The notes under the pieces: model-generated
Seen by the model: the letters and a program-made list of their open reading frames with translations, nothing else
The model's database searches: none
Told to the model about the DNA's origin: nothing
Program-made: the position numbers and the translations under genes
DNA from: Ancylobacter radicis
Lineage (GTDB): Bacteria; Pseudomonadota; Alphaproteobacteria; Rhizobiales; Xanthobacteraceae
DNA length: 64,000 nt
Direction: 5' to 3'
NCBI RefSeq assembly: GCF_018449475.1
Contig: NZ_JAHCQH010000016.1
Span: 124,001-188,000 of the forward strand
In this document: positions 38,229 to 46,982 of the stretch, one piece after another
Layout: every line of letters begins with the position of its first letter
Numbering within the stretch: position 1 is the stretch's first letter

Positions 38229-38411
38229 CCGCGCCGTCTACGCCATTCGCCCCCTTGCCCGGTCCGGCGAATGCCCCTCTAATGTGAGCCGGCGCGCGAC
38301 AGGGACGTCACGCGCCATGATGCGGCAGGGATTGCCGACAGCCCTTTCCGGGGCCGTCCGCCCCTGTCTGCCGGGAGGATGACCGCGGAGTTCGCCACGC
38401 GGAGACCTTCA

Positions 38412-39224
38412 ATGCTGACCTCCCCCGACCTTGCCGCCCATCGCATCGCAGCCGAACCCTATTACCGCCCGGTGGGGGACGAGATCGCGGTGTTCGAGGC
38501 GGCCTGGGCGCACCGCCTGCCGGTGATGCTCAAGGGCCCGACCGGCTGCGGCAAGACGCGCTTTGTCGAGCACATGGCCTGGCGGCTGGGGCGCCCGCTG
38601 ATCACCGTCGCCGCCCATGAGGACATGACCGCCGCCGACCTTGCCGGGCGCTTCCTGCTCGATGCGCAGGGCACGGTCTGGCATGACGGGCCGCTGACGC
38701 AGGCGGTGCGCCACGGCGCCATCTGCTATCTCGACGAGATCGTCGAGGCGCGGCAGGACACCACCGTCGTCATTCATCCGCTCACCGATGCGCGGCGCGT
38801 GCTGCCGCTGGAAAAGCGCGGCGAGCTGATCCCCGCCCATGCCGATTTCCAGCTCGTGATCTCCTACAATCCCGGCTACCAGAGCGCGGTCAAGGACCTG
38901 AAGGAATCCACCAAGCAGCGTTTCATCGCCATTGATTTCGACTATCCCGCGCCGGAGATCGAGGCCGAGATCATCCGGCGCGAGGCGGGCGTCGAGGCCG
39001 GGCTGGCGGCGACGCTGGTCGCGATTGCCGCCTGTTCGCGCCGGCTGCGCGGGCAGGGGCTGGATGAGGGCGCCTCGACCCGGATGCTGATCCATGCCGG
39101 CCGGCTCGCCTCCGGCGGGGTCGGGCTGGAGACGGCAGTGAATGCAGCTATCGTGCTGCCCATCACCGATGATGCCGACATGCGCGCGGCGCTGCGCGTC
39201 GCCATCAATGCCTGCCTGCCATGA
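38412..39224 (+). CDS. cbbQ: CbbQ/NirQ/NorQ-family AAA+ ATPase
   Basis: 270 residues from ATG 38412, which has a GGAGA ribosome site 7 bp upstream; an ATG at 38379 sits directly against its GGGAGG and is less likely. Walker A is KGPTGCGKT and Walker B is ICYLDEI. The MoxR-type sequence [16 protein letters not shown] is typical of CbbQ/NorQ. With a VWA partner, these ATPases remodel Rubisco (CbbQO) or assemble nitric oxide reductase (NorQD). Neither Rubisco nor norCB is in the window, so the client is undecided. The stop overlaps the next gene by ATGA. Confidence 0.85.
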   Translation: MLTSPDLAAHRIAAEPYYRPVGDEIAVFEAAWAHRLPVMLKGPTGCGKTRFVEHMAWRLGRPLITVAAHEDMTAADLAGRFLLDAQGTVWHDGPLTQAVRHGAICYLDEIVEARQDTTVVIHPLTDARRVLPLEKRGELIPAHADFQLVISYNPGYQSAVKDLKESTKQRFIAIDFDYPAPEIEAEIIRREAGVEAGLAATLVAIAACSRRLRGQGLDEGASTRMLIHAGRLASGGVGLETAVNAAIVLPITDDADMRAALRVAINACLP

Positions 39225-41569
39225 AGGCGGGGGAGGTGGGCGAGGTGGGCGCGGTGATGGAGCGGCCCGGCCCCAACAGCGCGCGGCTCGCCGGGCTGCT
39301 GGCCGGACGCGAGGGGCTGGCCGCCACCTTTGCGGCGACGCGGCGCCGGCTGGTCGCCGCACGCGATCCCGCCGGGCTGGAGCTGTGGGCGGAGGGCGCG
39401 CTTGCCCTGCTCGACGCCAATGCCGGGGCGCTCGGCCTGCTCGCCTATGCCCGGCTCAGCGAGGAACAGGGGCACCGCCTCGGCGGCGCCGTGCTCGGGG
39501 AGGTGGCGCGCGCGGCGGCGCAGCTGTGCCGGCAGGCGGGGGCTAAGGCGACCGAGGCGGCGTTGCAGGCGTTCCAGAGTCTGGCCCCCGCGATGGACGG
39601 GCCGGGCGAGCGGGCGCTGTTCTGGGCCGGGCTGATCCGCCTCGCCGCGGCGGCGCCGGACTGTGTGGTGCCGTTCGTGGGGCGGGTGGGCGAGGTCTGG
39701 CGCGCCGGCCATGGCGCGGACTTCGCCGGCTTCATCGAGGCCGGGCTGCGCGCGAGCGGGCCGGCGACGGCTCATGGGCGGGCGCGCCGGCGGGCCTTTT
39801 TCGCGCTGGAGGATGATCTGGCGCTGTCGCTGGCTGGCCGCATCGGCGCCGGCATCGGCTTTGCCGAGATGGAAGGCGAGCTGCGGCGCGTGCTCACCGC
39901 GCTGTGGGGGAGCGCCCCGCAGCTCCAGACGCTGCCGCCGGCCGGGCGCGACGTGCCGCGCCGGGTGAACATTGCCGGGCCGGTGCTGCGCCTGCCGGAT
40001 GCCTGGCCCGGCCTCAATGCACCGGCGGCGCGCCGGCTCTATGTCGCCAGCGCCGTGCATGCGGGGGCGCATCTGCATTTTGGCAATCCGCGCTTTCCGG
40101 TCGGCAGGGACAAGCCGGTGCAGATCGCGCTCGCCACGCTGGTCGAGGATGCCCGCATCGAGCATCTGGCGATGCAACGCTATCCCGGCCTCGCCCGGCT
40201 TTGGGCACCCTATCACCGGGCGAGCGCGGATGACGGCCCGACGGTCGCCGCGCTGCTGGCGCGGCTGGCGCGCGGGCTGTTCGATCCCGCCTATGCCGAT
40301 CCGGACGCGCTGGTCGGCAAGGCGCAGGCGCTGTTCCGGGCGGCGCTGGGCGAGATCGACAACCCGGCGATCAGCCGGGAGATCGGCACAAGGCTGGCCA
40401 ATGACATCGGCCAGCGCCGGCTGCGCTTCGACGCGCGCGGCCATGTCACCGAGCCGGCCTATCGCGATGATGGGCTGGGGCTGTGGGATTTCTCCGCCGT
40501 CGATCCTGAGGTGACGGCCGAGGTCGAGATGATCGTCGAGGCCGCCCGGATCGACCGGCGCGCGGGCGAGGACGGCAAGGCTGACGGGCCGCCGGAACGC
40601 TCGGCGGTCGGCCGCGCCCGGCCGGTGAGCGCGGGCGTGGAGGGTGTGGTGGTCGCCACCTATCCCGAATGGGACGCACCGGCCGGCATCGAGCGGGCGG
40701 ACTGGGTGACGGTCAAGGCGATGCCGCCGTCCCTAGGCGATGGCGCCGCGCTGGCGCGGCAGCTGGAGGCGAACGGTGCCTTGCGCGCGCGCATCGCCCG
40801 GCTGGTGAAGGCGGCCAAGGTCGGGCGCGCCAGCCGGCTGAAGCGGCAGAGCGAGGGGCATGATCTCGACCTCGACGCGGTGATCGAGGTGGCGATCGCC
40901 CGCCGCGCCGGGCTGGTGCCGGATCTGCGCGTGTTCCGTTCCTCAGTGCTGACCCAGCGCGATCTCGCCGTGCTGGTGCTGATCGACATCTCCCAGTCGA
41001 CGCGCGATCGCCTCGCCGGGGGGCTCAGCGTGCTCGACGTGGAAAAGCGCGCGGTGGCCCTGCTGGCGCAGGCGCTGGCGGGGCTGGGCGACGCCTTCGC
41101 GCTGATGGCTTTCGCCTCGAATGGGCGCGGCGAGGTGCGGGTGCATGAGGTGAAGGGTTTTGCCGAGCCCTATGGGCCGGAGCCGGCGGCGCGGCTCGCC
41201 GGGCTCTCGTCGGGGCTCTCCACCCGGCTCGGGGCGGCGCTGCGCCATGCCGGGGCGATGATCGGCGGCGTGCGCAGCTTCCGCAAGCTGGTGCTGGTGC
41301 TCACCGATGGCGAGCCCTCGGACATCGACACCGCCAGCGCCGATCTGGTGGCCGATGCCCGCCGCGCGGTGCTGCAATTGCGCGGGCGTGGGATCGACAG
41401 TTTCGGGGTGACGCTCGATCCGGCCGGGGGTGGCGAGGGTGCGGTGGGCGAGGGTGCGGCGAACGAGGCGACAGCGATTTTCGGCAAGGCCAATGTCCTG
41501 CCGATCCGCCGGGTCGAGGACCTGCCGGCGCGATTGTCGGAACTGTATTTCCGGCTGGCGCGGCGGTAG
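39221..41569 (+). CDS. cbbO: CbbO/NorD-type VWA domain protein
   Basis: 782 residues. The C-terminal VWA domain has an intact MIDAS motif DISQS ([13 protein letters not shown], about residues 584-596), with LTDGEPSD following. The long Ala/Arg-rich helical N-terminal part is CbbO-like. About 780 residues fits CbbO better than the roughly 600 of many NorD proteins. It should act as the adaptor that links the AAA+ ring to the client enzyme. It is translationally coupled to the ATPase gene by ATGA. Confidence 0.8.
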   Translation: MKAGEVGEVGAVMERPGPNSARLAGLLAGREGLAATFAATRRRLVAARDPAGLELWAEGALALLDANAGALGLLAYARLSEEQGHRLGGAVLGEVARAAAQLCRQAGAKATEAALQAFQSLAPAMDGPGERALFWAGLIRLAAAAPDCVVPFVGRVGEVWRAGHGADFAGFIEAGLRASGPATAHGRARRRAFFALEDDLALSLAGRIGAGIGFAEMEGELRRVLTALWGSAPQLQTLPPAGRDVPRRVNIAGPVLRLPDAWPGLNAPAARRLYVASAVHAGAHLHFGNPRFPVGRDKPVQIALATLVEDARIEHLAMQRYPGLARLWAPYHRASADDGPTVAALLARLARGLFDPAYADPDALVGKAQALFRAALGEIDNPAISREIGTRLANDIGQRRLRFDARGHVTEPAYRDDGLGLWDFSAVDPEVTAEVEMIVEAARIDRRAGEDGKADGPPERSAVGRARPVSAGVEGVVVATYPEWDAPAGIERADWVTVKAMPPSLGDGAALARQLEANGALRARIARLVKAAKVGRASRLKRQSEGHDLDLDAVIEVAIARRAGLVPDLRVFRSSVLTQRDLAVLVLIDISQSTRDRLAGGLSVLDVEKRAVALLAQALAGLGDAFALMAFASNGRGEVRVHEVKGFAEPYGPEPAARLAGLSSGLSTRLGAALRHAGAMIGGVRSFRKLVLVLTDGEPSDIDTASADLVADARRAVLQLRGRGIDSFGVTLDPAGGGEGAVGEGAANEATAIFGKANVLPIRRVEDLPARLSELYFRLARR

Positions 41570-41618
41570 GGGGCGGGACTGGGGAGCAATGGGGTGCCCT
41601 CAGTGCCGCGACGTCATC

Positions 41619-41725
41619 CCTCTCCCCGTTGGGGAGAGGTGGCCCGCGCAGCGGGTCGGTGAGGGGGCTGCCGGTGGGGAGCGGTGAAGGCCCCTCACCC
41701 CACCCCTCTCCCCGACGGGGAGAGG
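41619..41725. repeat. 107-bp intergenic palindromic element, copy 1
   Basis: A 107-bp element bounded on each side by a 21-bp palindrome (CCTCTCCCC, 3 nt, GGGGAGAGG). Inside are a CCGCGCAGCGGG-like hairpin and a CCCCTCACCCCACC stretch. A second copy of identical length and orientation is at 46864-46970. It occupies much of the 323-bp gene-free stretch 41570-41892. Confidence 0.8.
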
Positions 41726-41757
41726 GAGCTGAAGCGTCGCTCGCCACCTCAGCGGCC

Positions 41758-41866
41758 GTCATGCCCGGCCTTGGGCCGCGCATCCACGCCTTTCGCGCGT
41801 GCCATCTTCGCCGGCCGCCCGCGCGCCCGGCCCCTAGACGTGGATGGCCGGGACGAGCCCGGCCAT
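41758..41866. repeat. Dispersed GTCATGCCCGGCC / ATGGCCGGG palindrome pair
   Basis: The stretch opens with GTCATGCCCGGCCTTGGGCC and ends with ATGGCCGGG-ACGAG-CCCGGCCAT (41844-41866), so its outer ends are near inverted repeats. The right arm matches the palindrome at 28505-28527. It lies just after the amiE stop and may serve as its terminator on the minus strand. Nothing coding is seen from 41570 to 41892. Confidence 0.65.
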
Positions 41867-41892
41867 GACGTTGTTCTGGAGAGCGTCGCAGA

Positions 41893-42930
41893 TCACCGAT
41901 GCGCGGTGTCGGGGTTGGGGATGCCCTCGATCGGGCATTCCTCGGTGCCGACCATCGGGCGGGTGAAGGATTCCACCATTTCGCGGGTGCCCTCCGGGTC
42001 GGCGATCCACTTCCTGTAGAAGTCGTAGGGGCAGTCCGCGACGCCCTTGTCGCCATCGCCGGAATTGATCATGCCGGTATAGCCGCGATGCACCAGCTTG
42101 AAGAGGTGGTTCTCCGACTGCCCGTTCTTGCGCGCGTCGCGGATCAGCGAGGTGGAGAGCGCGGCGTACTGGATGCCGTAATCCTCCTCGCCGCATTCGC
42201 CCAGCGTGCGCCCGTCGAAGCCGATGATCGCCGAGTGGCCGAAATAGGAATAGACGCCGTCGAAGCCGGAGGCATTGGCCACCGCGACATAGGTGTTGTT
42301 GGCGAAGGCCATCGCCTTGGACATCAGGATCTGCTGTTCCTTGGCCGGGTACATGTAGCCCTGGCAGCGCACGATCAGCTCGGCGCCCTTCATCGCGCAG
42401 TCGCGCCAGATTTCCGGGTAATTGCCGTCGTCGCAGATGATGAGCGAGATTTTCAGCCCCTTCGGGCCTTCCGACACATAGGTGCAATTGCCGGGATACC
42501 AGCCCTCGATCGGCACCCAGGGCATGATCTTACGGTATTTCTGGACGATCTCGCCCTTGTCGTTCATCAGGATGAGCGTGTTGTAGGGCGCCTTGTTGGG
42601 GTGCTCCTCATGGCGCTCGCCGGTGAGCGAGAACACGCCCCACACCTTCGCCTTGCGGCAGGCCTCGGCGAAGATCTCGGTCTCCTCGCCCGGCACGGTG
42701 GCGGCGGTCTCGTACATCTCCGTGGAGTCGTACATGATGCCGTGGGTCGAATATTCCGGGAAGATCACCAGATCCATGCCGGGCAGGCCGACCTTCATGC
42801 CGACCAGCATGTCGGCGATCTTGCGGGCATTGTCGAGCACCTCGGCCTTGGTGTGGAGGCGCGGCATCTTGTAGTTCACCACCGCCACGCCGACGGTGTC
42901 TTTGCTGCTGGAAACGTCGCCGTGCATCAT
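41893..42930 (-). CDS. amiE: Aliphatic amidase
   Basis: 345 residues, the size of Pseudomonas aeruginosa AmiE, with near-identical motifs. The nitrilase-fold triad is at the family positions: Glu59 (DLVIFPEYS), Lys134 (KYRKIMPW) and Cys166 ([11 protein letters not shown]). It hydrolyses short aliphatic amides to acid plus ammonia; formamide would yield formate, which the two formate dehydrogenases of this window could oxidise (inference). A ribosome site AGGAGAAGCCCG precedes ATGATG. The gene sits behind an ANTAR-type antitermination leader and is controlled by the upstream amiC-amiR pair. Confidence 0.96.
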   Translation of the reverse strand: MMHGDVSSSKDTVGVAVVNYKMPRLHTKAEVLDNARKIADMLVGMKVGLPGMDLVIFPEYSTHGIMYDSTEMYETAATVPGEETEIFAEACRKAKVWGVFSLTGERHEEHPNKAPYNTLILMNDKGEIVQKYRKIMPWVPIEGWYPGNCTYVSEGPKGLKISLIICDDGNYPEIWRDCAMKGAELIVRCQGYMYPAKEQQILMSKAMAFANNTYVAVANASGFDGVYSYFGHSAIIGFDGRTLGECGEEDYGIQYAALSTSLIRDARKNGQSENHLFKLVHRGYTGMINSGDGDKGVADCPYDFYRKWIADPEGTREMVESFTRPMVGTEECPIEGIPNPDTAHR

Positions 42931-43087
42931 CGGGCTTCTCCTCGCGTGAAGGGGCGTGCCGCCGCATTCGCAAGCGGCGGGGCCATTGCGTTGTCTCAGG
43001 TCTGGAAAGGGCGCCGGCAGGGGCCGGCAGGACGGGCGGGGGCGCGCTGAAGCGCGGGACGTCGCTGTCCGCGCCGGACGTCAGGCA

Positions 43088-43128
43088 CAAAAAAAGCCCG
43101 ACAGGCTATCACGAGCCTTCCGGGCTTC
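43088..43128 (-). terminator. Intrinsic terminator in the amiE leader
   Basis: On the minus strand, AAGCCCGG and CGGGCTT enclose a smaller AGGCT/AGCCT hairpin, and a run of seven T follows (43095-43089). It lies between amiR and amiE, directly after two hexaloop hairpins, so amiE expression should depend on antitermination. Confidence 0.85.
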
Positions 43129-43138
43129 ACCGCCACGC

Positions 43139-43205
43139 CTGACCAACATCCTTGGTGGCCAGACTTTAGGGAACGCGCGCGGGCGACCTTGCCCTCAAAG
43201 CGTTC
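43139..43205 (-). ncRNA. ANTAR-type dual hexaloop antitermination RNA
   Basis: The first hairpin (upstream) has stem GGGC/GCCC with hexaloop AAGGTC (43194-43181) within a larger GAACG/CGTTC pairing. The second has a 9-bp stem (one mismatch, one G-U) with hexaloop AAGGAT (43162-43139). Both loops have A at position 1 and G at position 4, the conserved ANTAR-binding signature. An intrinsic terminator follows 11 nt later. AmiR, encoded just upstream, is the obvious ligand. Confidence 0.8.
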
Positions 43206-43216
43206 ATGCCTGCGAT

Positions 43217-43822
43217 CTAACCATCCTTGGGGCGGTAGTTCAAGAGCTCGTTGGCGTTGATGATGGCCAGCGCCATCTCCTCCATCGCCATCCGCTTGGC
43301 CATCGCCTGCCGGCGGATGCTCTGATAGGCCTCCTCCTCGGAAAGCCCCTGGCTGTCCATCAGGATGCTCTTGGCCTTCTGGATCTTCTGGATGCCGGAC
43401 AGCTTGCGCTCCAGCTTGGCGACGCGCCGGCGGGCGTCCTCGCGCTCCAGCCAGAGGCTGCGGGCGATGGTGAGGTTGGTCAGCAGGCCGAAGGGCCGGA
43501 TGGGCCGCTCCACCACCGCCACGGCGCCCGATTCCAGCACCAGCTGAAGGGTCGAGGGGTTCTCGTAGCCGACGATGGCGATGAGGGTCGGGCGCGCGTG
43601 CGGATCGCTTTTCAGCAGCTTCATGATGGCGGCGCGGGCATCCTGCTCGATCGCCAGCAGCACGATATCGGCCGCCGGCCACTCCGCCGGCACCGGCCAG
43701 ATGATGTCGACATGGCAGCCGATGCGGCGCAGATGCTCGACGAGGCTGGCGCGTTCCTCGTCCGGCGGGTGGATGACATGGACCCGCAGGCCCCGCAATT
43801 CCTTGAGGATCTCGATCGCCAT
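43217..43822 (-). CDS. amiR: AmiR-like ANTAR antitermination regulator
   Basis: 201 residues. The N-terminus is a pseudo-receiver domain (VHVIHPPDEERASLVEHLRRIG; later VVERPIRPFGLLTNL). A coiled coil (REDARRRVAKLERKLSG) and the C-terminal ANTAR helices (about 135-195, KAKSILMDSQGLSEEEAYQ and KRMAMEEMALAIINA) follow. In the family, AmiR binds the nascent amidase leader and prevents termination, and it is held inactive by AmiC. The gene lies 7 bp after amiC and ends just before the hexaloop leader, which agrees with this role. Confidence 0.93.
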   Translation of the reverse strand: MAIEILKELRGLRVHVIHPPDEERASLVEHLRRIGCHVDIIWPVPAEWPAADIVLLAIEQDARAAIMKLLKSDPHARPTLIAIVGYENPSTLQLVLESGAVAVVERPIRPFGLLTNLTIARSLWLEREDARRRVAKLERKLSGIQKIQKAKSILMDSQGLSEEEAYQSIRRQAMAKRMAMEEMALAIINANELLNYRPKDG

Positions 43823-43829
43823 CGCCGTC

Positions 43830-45026
43830 TCAACCTTCAGGGGAAGAGGGCGAGGCGGCGTTGAGGCCGTCGGCCGACCAGTCGTCGAGGCGCTGCACCA
43901 CGCAATAGGGATCGGGCTTCACCCGGATGCCCGGATTCCAGACGATCTGAAAGCGGCCCTGCGCGTCCAGCCGGGCGACGCGCGGCCACAGATAGGTGTG
44001 GTTGTTGCTGGCGTCGATCCGCACCCGGCCCTGCGGCGCGTCCATCTCGGCATCGGCGAGGTGGGCGAGCAGCGGCTCCGGCGCATCCGTGCCGGCGCGG
44101 GCGAGGGCGCGCAGCGCCAGATGGACCTGGAAATAGGCGGATTCGGCGCAGGCCGTCACCGGCGCGTCGGCGCCATGGCGGGCCTTGAAGGCGGCGACGA
44201 AGCGGCGCGCGGCACTGGTGCCCAGCGTCTCGAAGAAGGGCGCGGCGGTGATGTGCCCGCGCGCCGCCTCCGGCCCCATCTCGGCCACCTCCGCCTCGCT
44301 GGTGGTGAGGCTGGCGATCGGCATGGTGGCGGGATCGAAGCCGGCGGCGCGATAGGCCTCATAGAGCATCGCCGTGCCGCGCCCGACCACGGTGGAGAAT
44401 ATGACATCGGGGCCGGTCTTGCGGATCTTCGCCATCACCCGCTCGAAATCCTGCGGGGTGGGGTCCACGGGTACATAGACCTCGTCCAGCACCTTGCCGC
44501 TCGACTGGGTGACGAAGTCGCTCATGATCCGGTTCGACTCATAGGGGAACACGTAGTTCGAGCCGATCATGAAGAAGCGGTTGCCATGGGTGGCCAGCAG
44601 ATATTTGGCGAGCTGGATGGCGTTCTGGTTCGGCGCGGCGCCGGTGTAGACGCAGTGGCGGGAATATTCGAAGCCCTCATAGAGGGTGGGGTAGAACAGC
44701 AAGCCGCGCAGCGCCTCGACCACCGGCAGCACCGCCTTGCGGGTGGAGGACATGTAGCAGCCGAAGATGATGCGGACCTCGTCCTGCGTCAGCAGCGTCT
44801 CGGCATAGCGGCGATAGGCCTTGGGGTCGGAGGCGGGATCATAGACCACGGCCTCGACCGGGCGGCCCAGCACGCCGCCGGCCTGATTGATCTCGTCGAT
44901 CGCCAGAAGCGCGCCGCGCTGCTGGGAAATCTCGATCGCCGCGGTCACGCCGGTGGCGGAATAGAGCAGGCCGACCCGCCAGGGGGGCGCGGAAGAGGCG
45001 TCTGACATCGGCGCGGCGGACCTCAT
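43830..45026 (-). CDS. amiC: AmiC-like amide sensor, negative regulator of AmiR
   Basis: About 398 residues from ATG 45026; GTG 45038 and ATG 45008 are possible alternatives because no clear ribosome site decides. The fold is a periplasmic-binding-protein type (VGLLYSATGVTAAIEISQQRG, then NQAGGVLGRPVEAVVYDPAS and YMSSTRKAVLPVVE). It has no signal peptide, as expected for cytoplasmic AmiC. Amide binding would release AmiR. It is the first gene of the amiC-amiR-amiE unit. Urea/amide ABC binding proteins are related but are exported and longer. Confidence 0.9.
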   Translation of the reverse strand: MRSAAPMSDASSAPPWRVGLLYSATGVTAAIEISQQRGALLAIDEINQAGGVLGRPVEAVVYDPASDPKAYRRYAETLLTQDEVRIIFGCYMSSTRKAVLPVVEALRGLLFYPTLYEGFEYSRHCVYTGAAPNQNAIQLAKYLLATHGNRFFMIGSNYVFPYESNRIMSDFVTQSSGKVLDEVYVPVDPTPQDFERVMAKIRKTGPDVIFSTVVGRGTAMLYEAYRAAGFDPATMPIASLTTSEAEVAEMGPEAARGHITAAPFFETLGTSAARRFVAAFKARHGADAPVTACAESAYFQVHLALRALARAGTDAPEPLLAHLADAEMDAPQGRVRIDASNNHTYLWPRVARLDAQGRFQIVWNPGIRVKPDPYCVVQRLDDWSADGLNAASPSSPEG

Positions 45027-45080
45027 GGGAAACAGCACCCTGCGGTTCTGCCTCTCCTGAGGGCGCTGCGCAATACGTCA

Positions 45081-45647
45081 TCAGACCTCGAAGCAGGCCC
45101 GCAATTGCTGGCGTACATCCTCAAGGATCGCGTCGGACAGGGCGGGATCGCCGCTCGCGACGCCGCGCGCCATGGTGACGGCGCCGACCATGGCGGCGAA
45201 CAGCGTGGTGGCCTTGCGCCGGCGTGCGTCCGCGTCCTCGGCCTTGATGTGCCCTTCCAGCGCCGCGATGAAGCGTTCCAGCCCCTGCGCATAATCCTGC
45301 TGCAGCTCGACGCTCTGGCGGGCGACCTCGGCGCCGAGGGCGGAGATGGCGCAGCCCCGCGCGGGGGCGTCGCGGTGGGCCGGGGAGAGATAGCGGTCGA
45401 GAATGGCCGTGATGTCGTCGCTCTTTTCCCACCGCTCCAGCGACTGGGCGCAGGCATCCTGGCAGGCGGCCTTGGCGAGTTCGGCCTTGGAGCGGAAATG
45501 GCCGTAGAAGGCGCCATGGGTGAGGCCGCTCGCCTGCATGATCTCGGCGACGCCGACATCCTTGAAGCCGCGCTCGCGGAACAGGCGGGACGCCGTCTGC
45601 AAAATCGCGCTGCGGTGTTCCGCAACCTTCGCCTTGCTGACCCGCAC
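45081..45647 (-). CDS. TetR/AcrR-family regulator
   Basis: 188 residues from GTG 45647, giving MRVSKAKVAEHRSAIL; GGAGG six bases upstream supports this over GTG 45653. The N-terminal helix-turn-helix has GFKDVGVAEIMQASGLTHGAFYGHF, of the subgroup that often controls efflux or dehydrogenase genes. The C-terminal ligand domain has TTLFAAMVGAVTMARGV. It lies 54 bp upstream of amiC on the same strand. An inverted repeat covers its promoter. Its target beyond itself is unclear. Confidence 0.88.
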   Translation of the reverse strand: MRVSKAKVAEHRSAILQTASRLFRERGFKDVGVAEIMQASGLTHGAFYGHFRSKAELAKAACQDACAQSLERWEKSDDITAILDRYLSPAHRDAPARGCAISALGAEVARQSVELQQDYAQGLERFIAALEGHIKAEDADARRRKATTLFAAMVGAVTMARGVASGDPALSDAILEDVRQQLRACFEV

Positions 45648-45664
45648 CCTCACCTCCGCTTCAG

Positions 45665-45697
45665 ATTATGCCTTGCCCCTTGTGCAGACAGCATAAT
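45665..45697 (-). promoter_or_regulatory. Inverted repeat in the tetR promoter
   Basis: ATTATGC (45665-45671) and GCATAAT (45691-45697) are perfect inverted arms separated by 19 bp, directly upstream of the TetR gene's ribosome site. CATAAT also resembles a -10 box on the minus strand. Autoregulation is inferred. Confidence 0.4.
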
Positions 45698-45784
45698 CCG
45701 GACGGGATTCAAATCAGAAACAACACGCATCTCTCCCGGCGCGGTGGCGTGTCGCGGCGGAAGAGGCCGGGCGCGCGGCGTGGG

Positions 45785-46837
45785 TCAGGTCACGATGATG
45801 CCGGGATCGCCGGCGCGGGCCTGGCCGATGAGCGCGGCGCGCGCGAAGCCGGCGGCCTGTATCTCATGCAGAATCCGCGCGGCGGCCGAGGGCGCGCAGG
45901 CGACGAGCAGCCCGCCGGCGGTCTGCGGATCGGTGAGCAGATGGCGGCGGGCCTCCGGCAGATCAGCCGGCAGGGTGACGCCCGCGCCATAGCTCTCCCA
46001 GTTGCGGTGCGAGGCGCCGGTGACGAAGCCGGCCTGCGCCAGCGCGGGGGCTTCATCGAGGAAGGGCAGGGCGGCCGCCTCGATCTCCAGCCGCAGCTTC
46101 GAACCGCGCGCGACTTCCAGCCCATGGCCGAGAATGCCGAAGCCGGTCACATCGGTGACGGCGTGGACCTCGCTGTCCTTGCCCAAAGCGGTGCCGACCT
46201 TGTTGAGCTGGGTCATCGCGCCGACCATTTCGTCATAGGCTTCGGGCGACAGCGCCTGTCTCTTGAAAGCGGCCGAGTAGACGCCGACGCCGAGCGGCTT
46301 GGTCAGGATCAGCGCGTCGCCGTCCTGCGCGCTGTTGTTGCGGCGAATGTGGGAGGGGTGCGCGGTGCCGATGACGGCGAGGCCATAGATCGGCTCGGGC
46401 GAATCGATGGAGTGCCCGCCGGCGACCGGAATGCCCGCTTCAGTTGCGATGGACGCGCCGCCCTTGAGGATCTCGCGCACCAGGGCGGTGTCGAGCTTGC
46501 CGAGCGGCATGCCGAGAATGGCCAGCGCCAGCAGCGGCTTGCCGCCCATGGCGTAGACGTCGGAAATCGCGTTGGTGGCGGCGATGCGGCCGAAGGTGAA
46601 GGGGTCGTCCACCATCGGCATGAAGAAATCGGTGGTGGCGATGAGGCAGGTCTCGTCATCCAGCTGCCACACCGCCGCGTCGTCGCCGGTCTCGGTGCCG
46701 ACCAGGAGCTGGCTGAAGCCGCCCGTGCCCGGCTGCTCGGCCAGAAGCTCGCGCAGCACCGACGGCGCCAGCTTGCAGCCACAGCCCCCGCCATGGGCGA
46801 GGCTGGTGAGACGGAACGGGGCGGGGGTGTCGAGCAT
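45785..46837 (-). CDS. selD: Selenide, water dikinase (selenophosphate synthase)
   Basis: 350 residues from ATG 46837, preceded by AAGGACCTCCCC. It makes selenophosphate from selenide and ATP for selenocysteine synthesis. The active-site segment is [11 protein letters not shown], with Cys where some organisms have Sec, and Lys next. Other family motifs are [27 protein letters not shown] and [14 protein letters not shown]. The gene is on the opposite strand to fdnG-selC, separated from it by the TlpA/transglutaminase pair, but completes the set needed for the selenoprotein. Confidence 0.97.
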   Translation of the reverse strand: MLDTPAPFRLTSLAHGGGCGCKLAPSVLRELLAEQPGTGGFSQLLVGTETGDDAAVWQLDDETCLIATTDFFMPMVDDPFTFGRIAATNAISDVYAMGGKPLLALAILGMPLGKLDTALVREILKGGASIATEAGIPVAGGHSIDSPEPIYGLAVIGTAHPSHIRRNNSAQDGDALILTKPLGVGVYSAAFKRQALSPEAYDEMVGAMTQLNKVGTALGKDSEVHAVTDVTGFGILGHGLEVARGSKLRLEIEAAALPFLDEAPALAQAGFVTGASHRNWESYGAGVTLPADLPEARRHLLTDPQTAGGLLVACAPSAAARILHEIQAAGFARAALIGQARAGDPGIIVT

Positions 46838-46863
46838 GGGGAGGTCCTTGTCGTGGGTTATCA

Positions 46864-46970
46864 CCTCTCCCCGCCGGGGAGAGGTCGCCGCGCAGCGGCG
46901 GGTGAGGGGCTTGTAATGATGGTCGGGCGGTGCGCCCCCTCACCCCACCCCTCTCCCCGTGGGGGAGAGG
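46864..46970. repeat. 107-bp intergenic palindromic element, copy 2
   Basis: Same architecture, length and orientation as 41619-41725: 21-bp boundary palindromes, a GCCGCGCAGCGGC hairpin and CCCCTCACCCCACC. It fills the 145-bp gap between the transglutaminase stop and the selD start. Confidence 0.8.
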
Positions 46971-46982
46971 GAGCCTTTGCGC

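Noticed and set aside
38379..38411. Upstream ATG for the CbbQ-type gene
   Set aside because: Its GGGAGG lies directly against the ATG, while ATG 38412 has a properly spaced GGAGA and gives the family-typical N-terminus.
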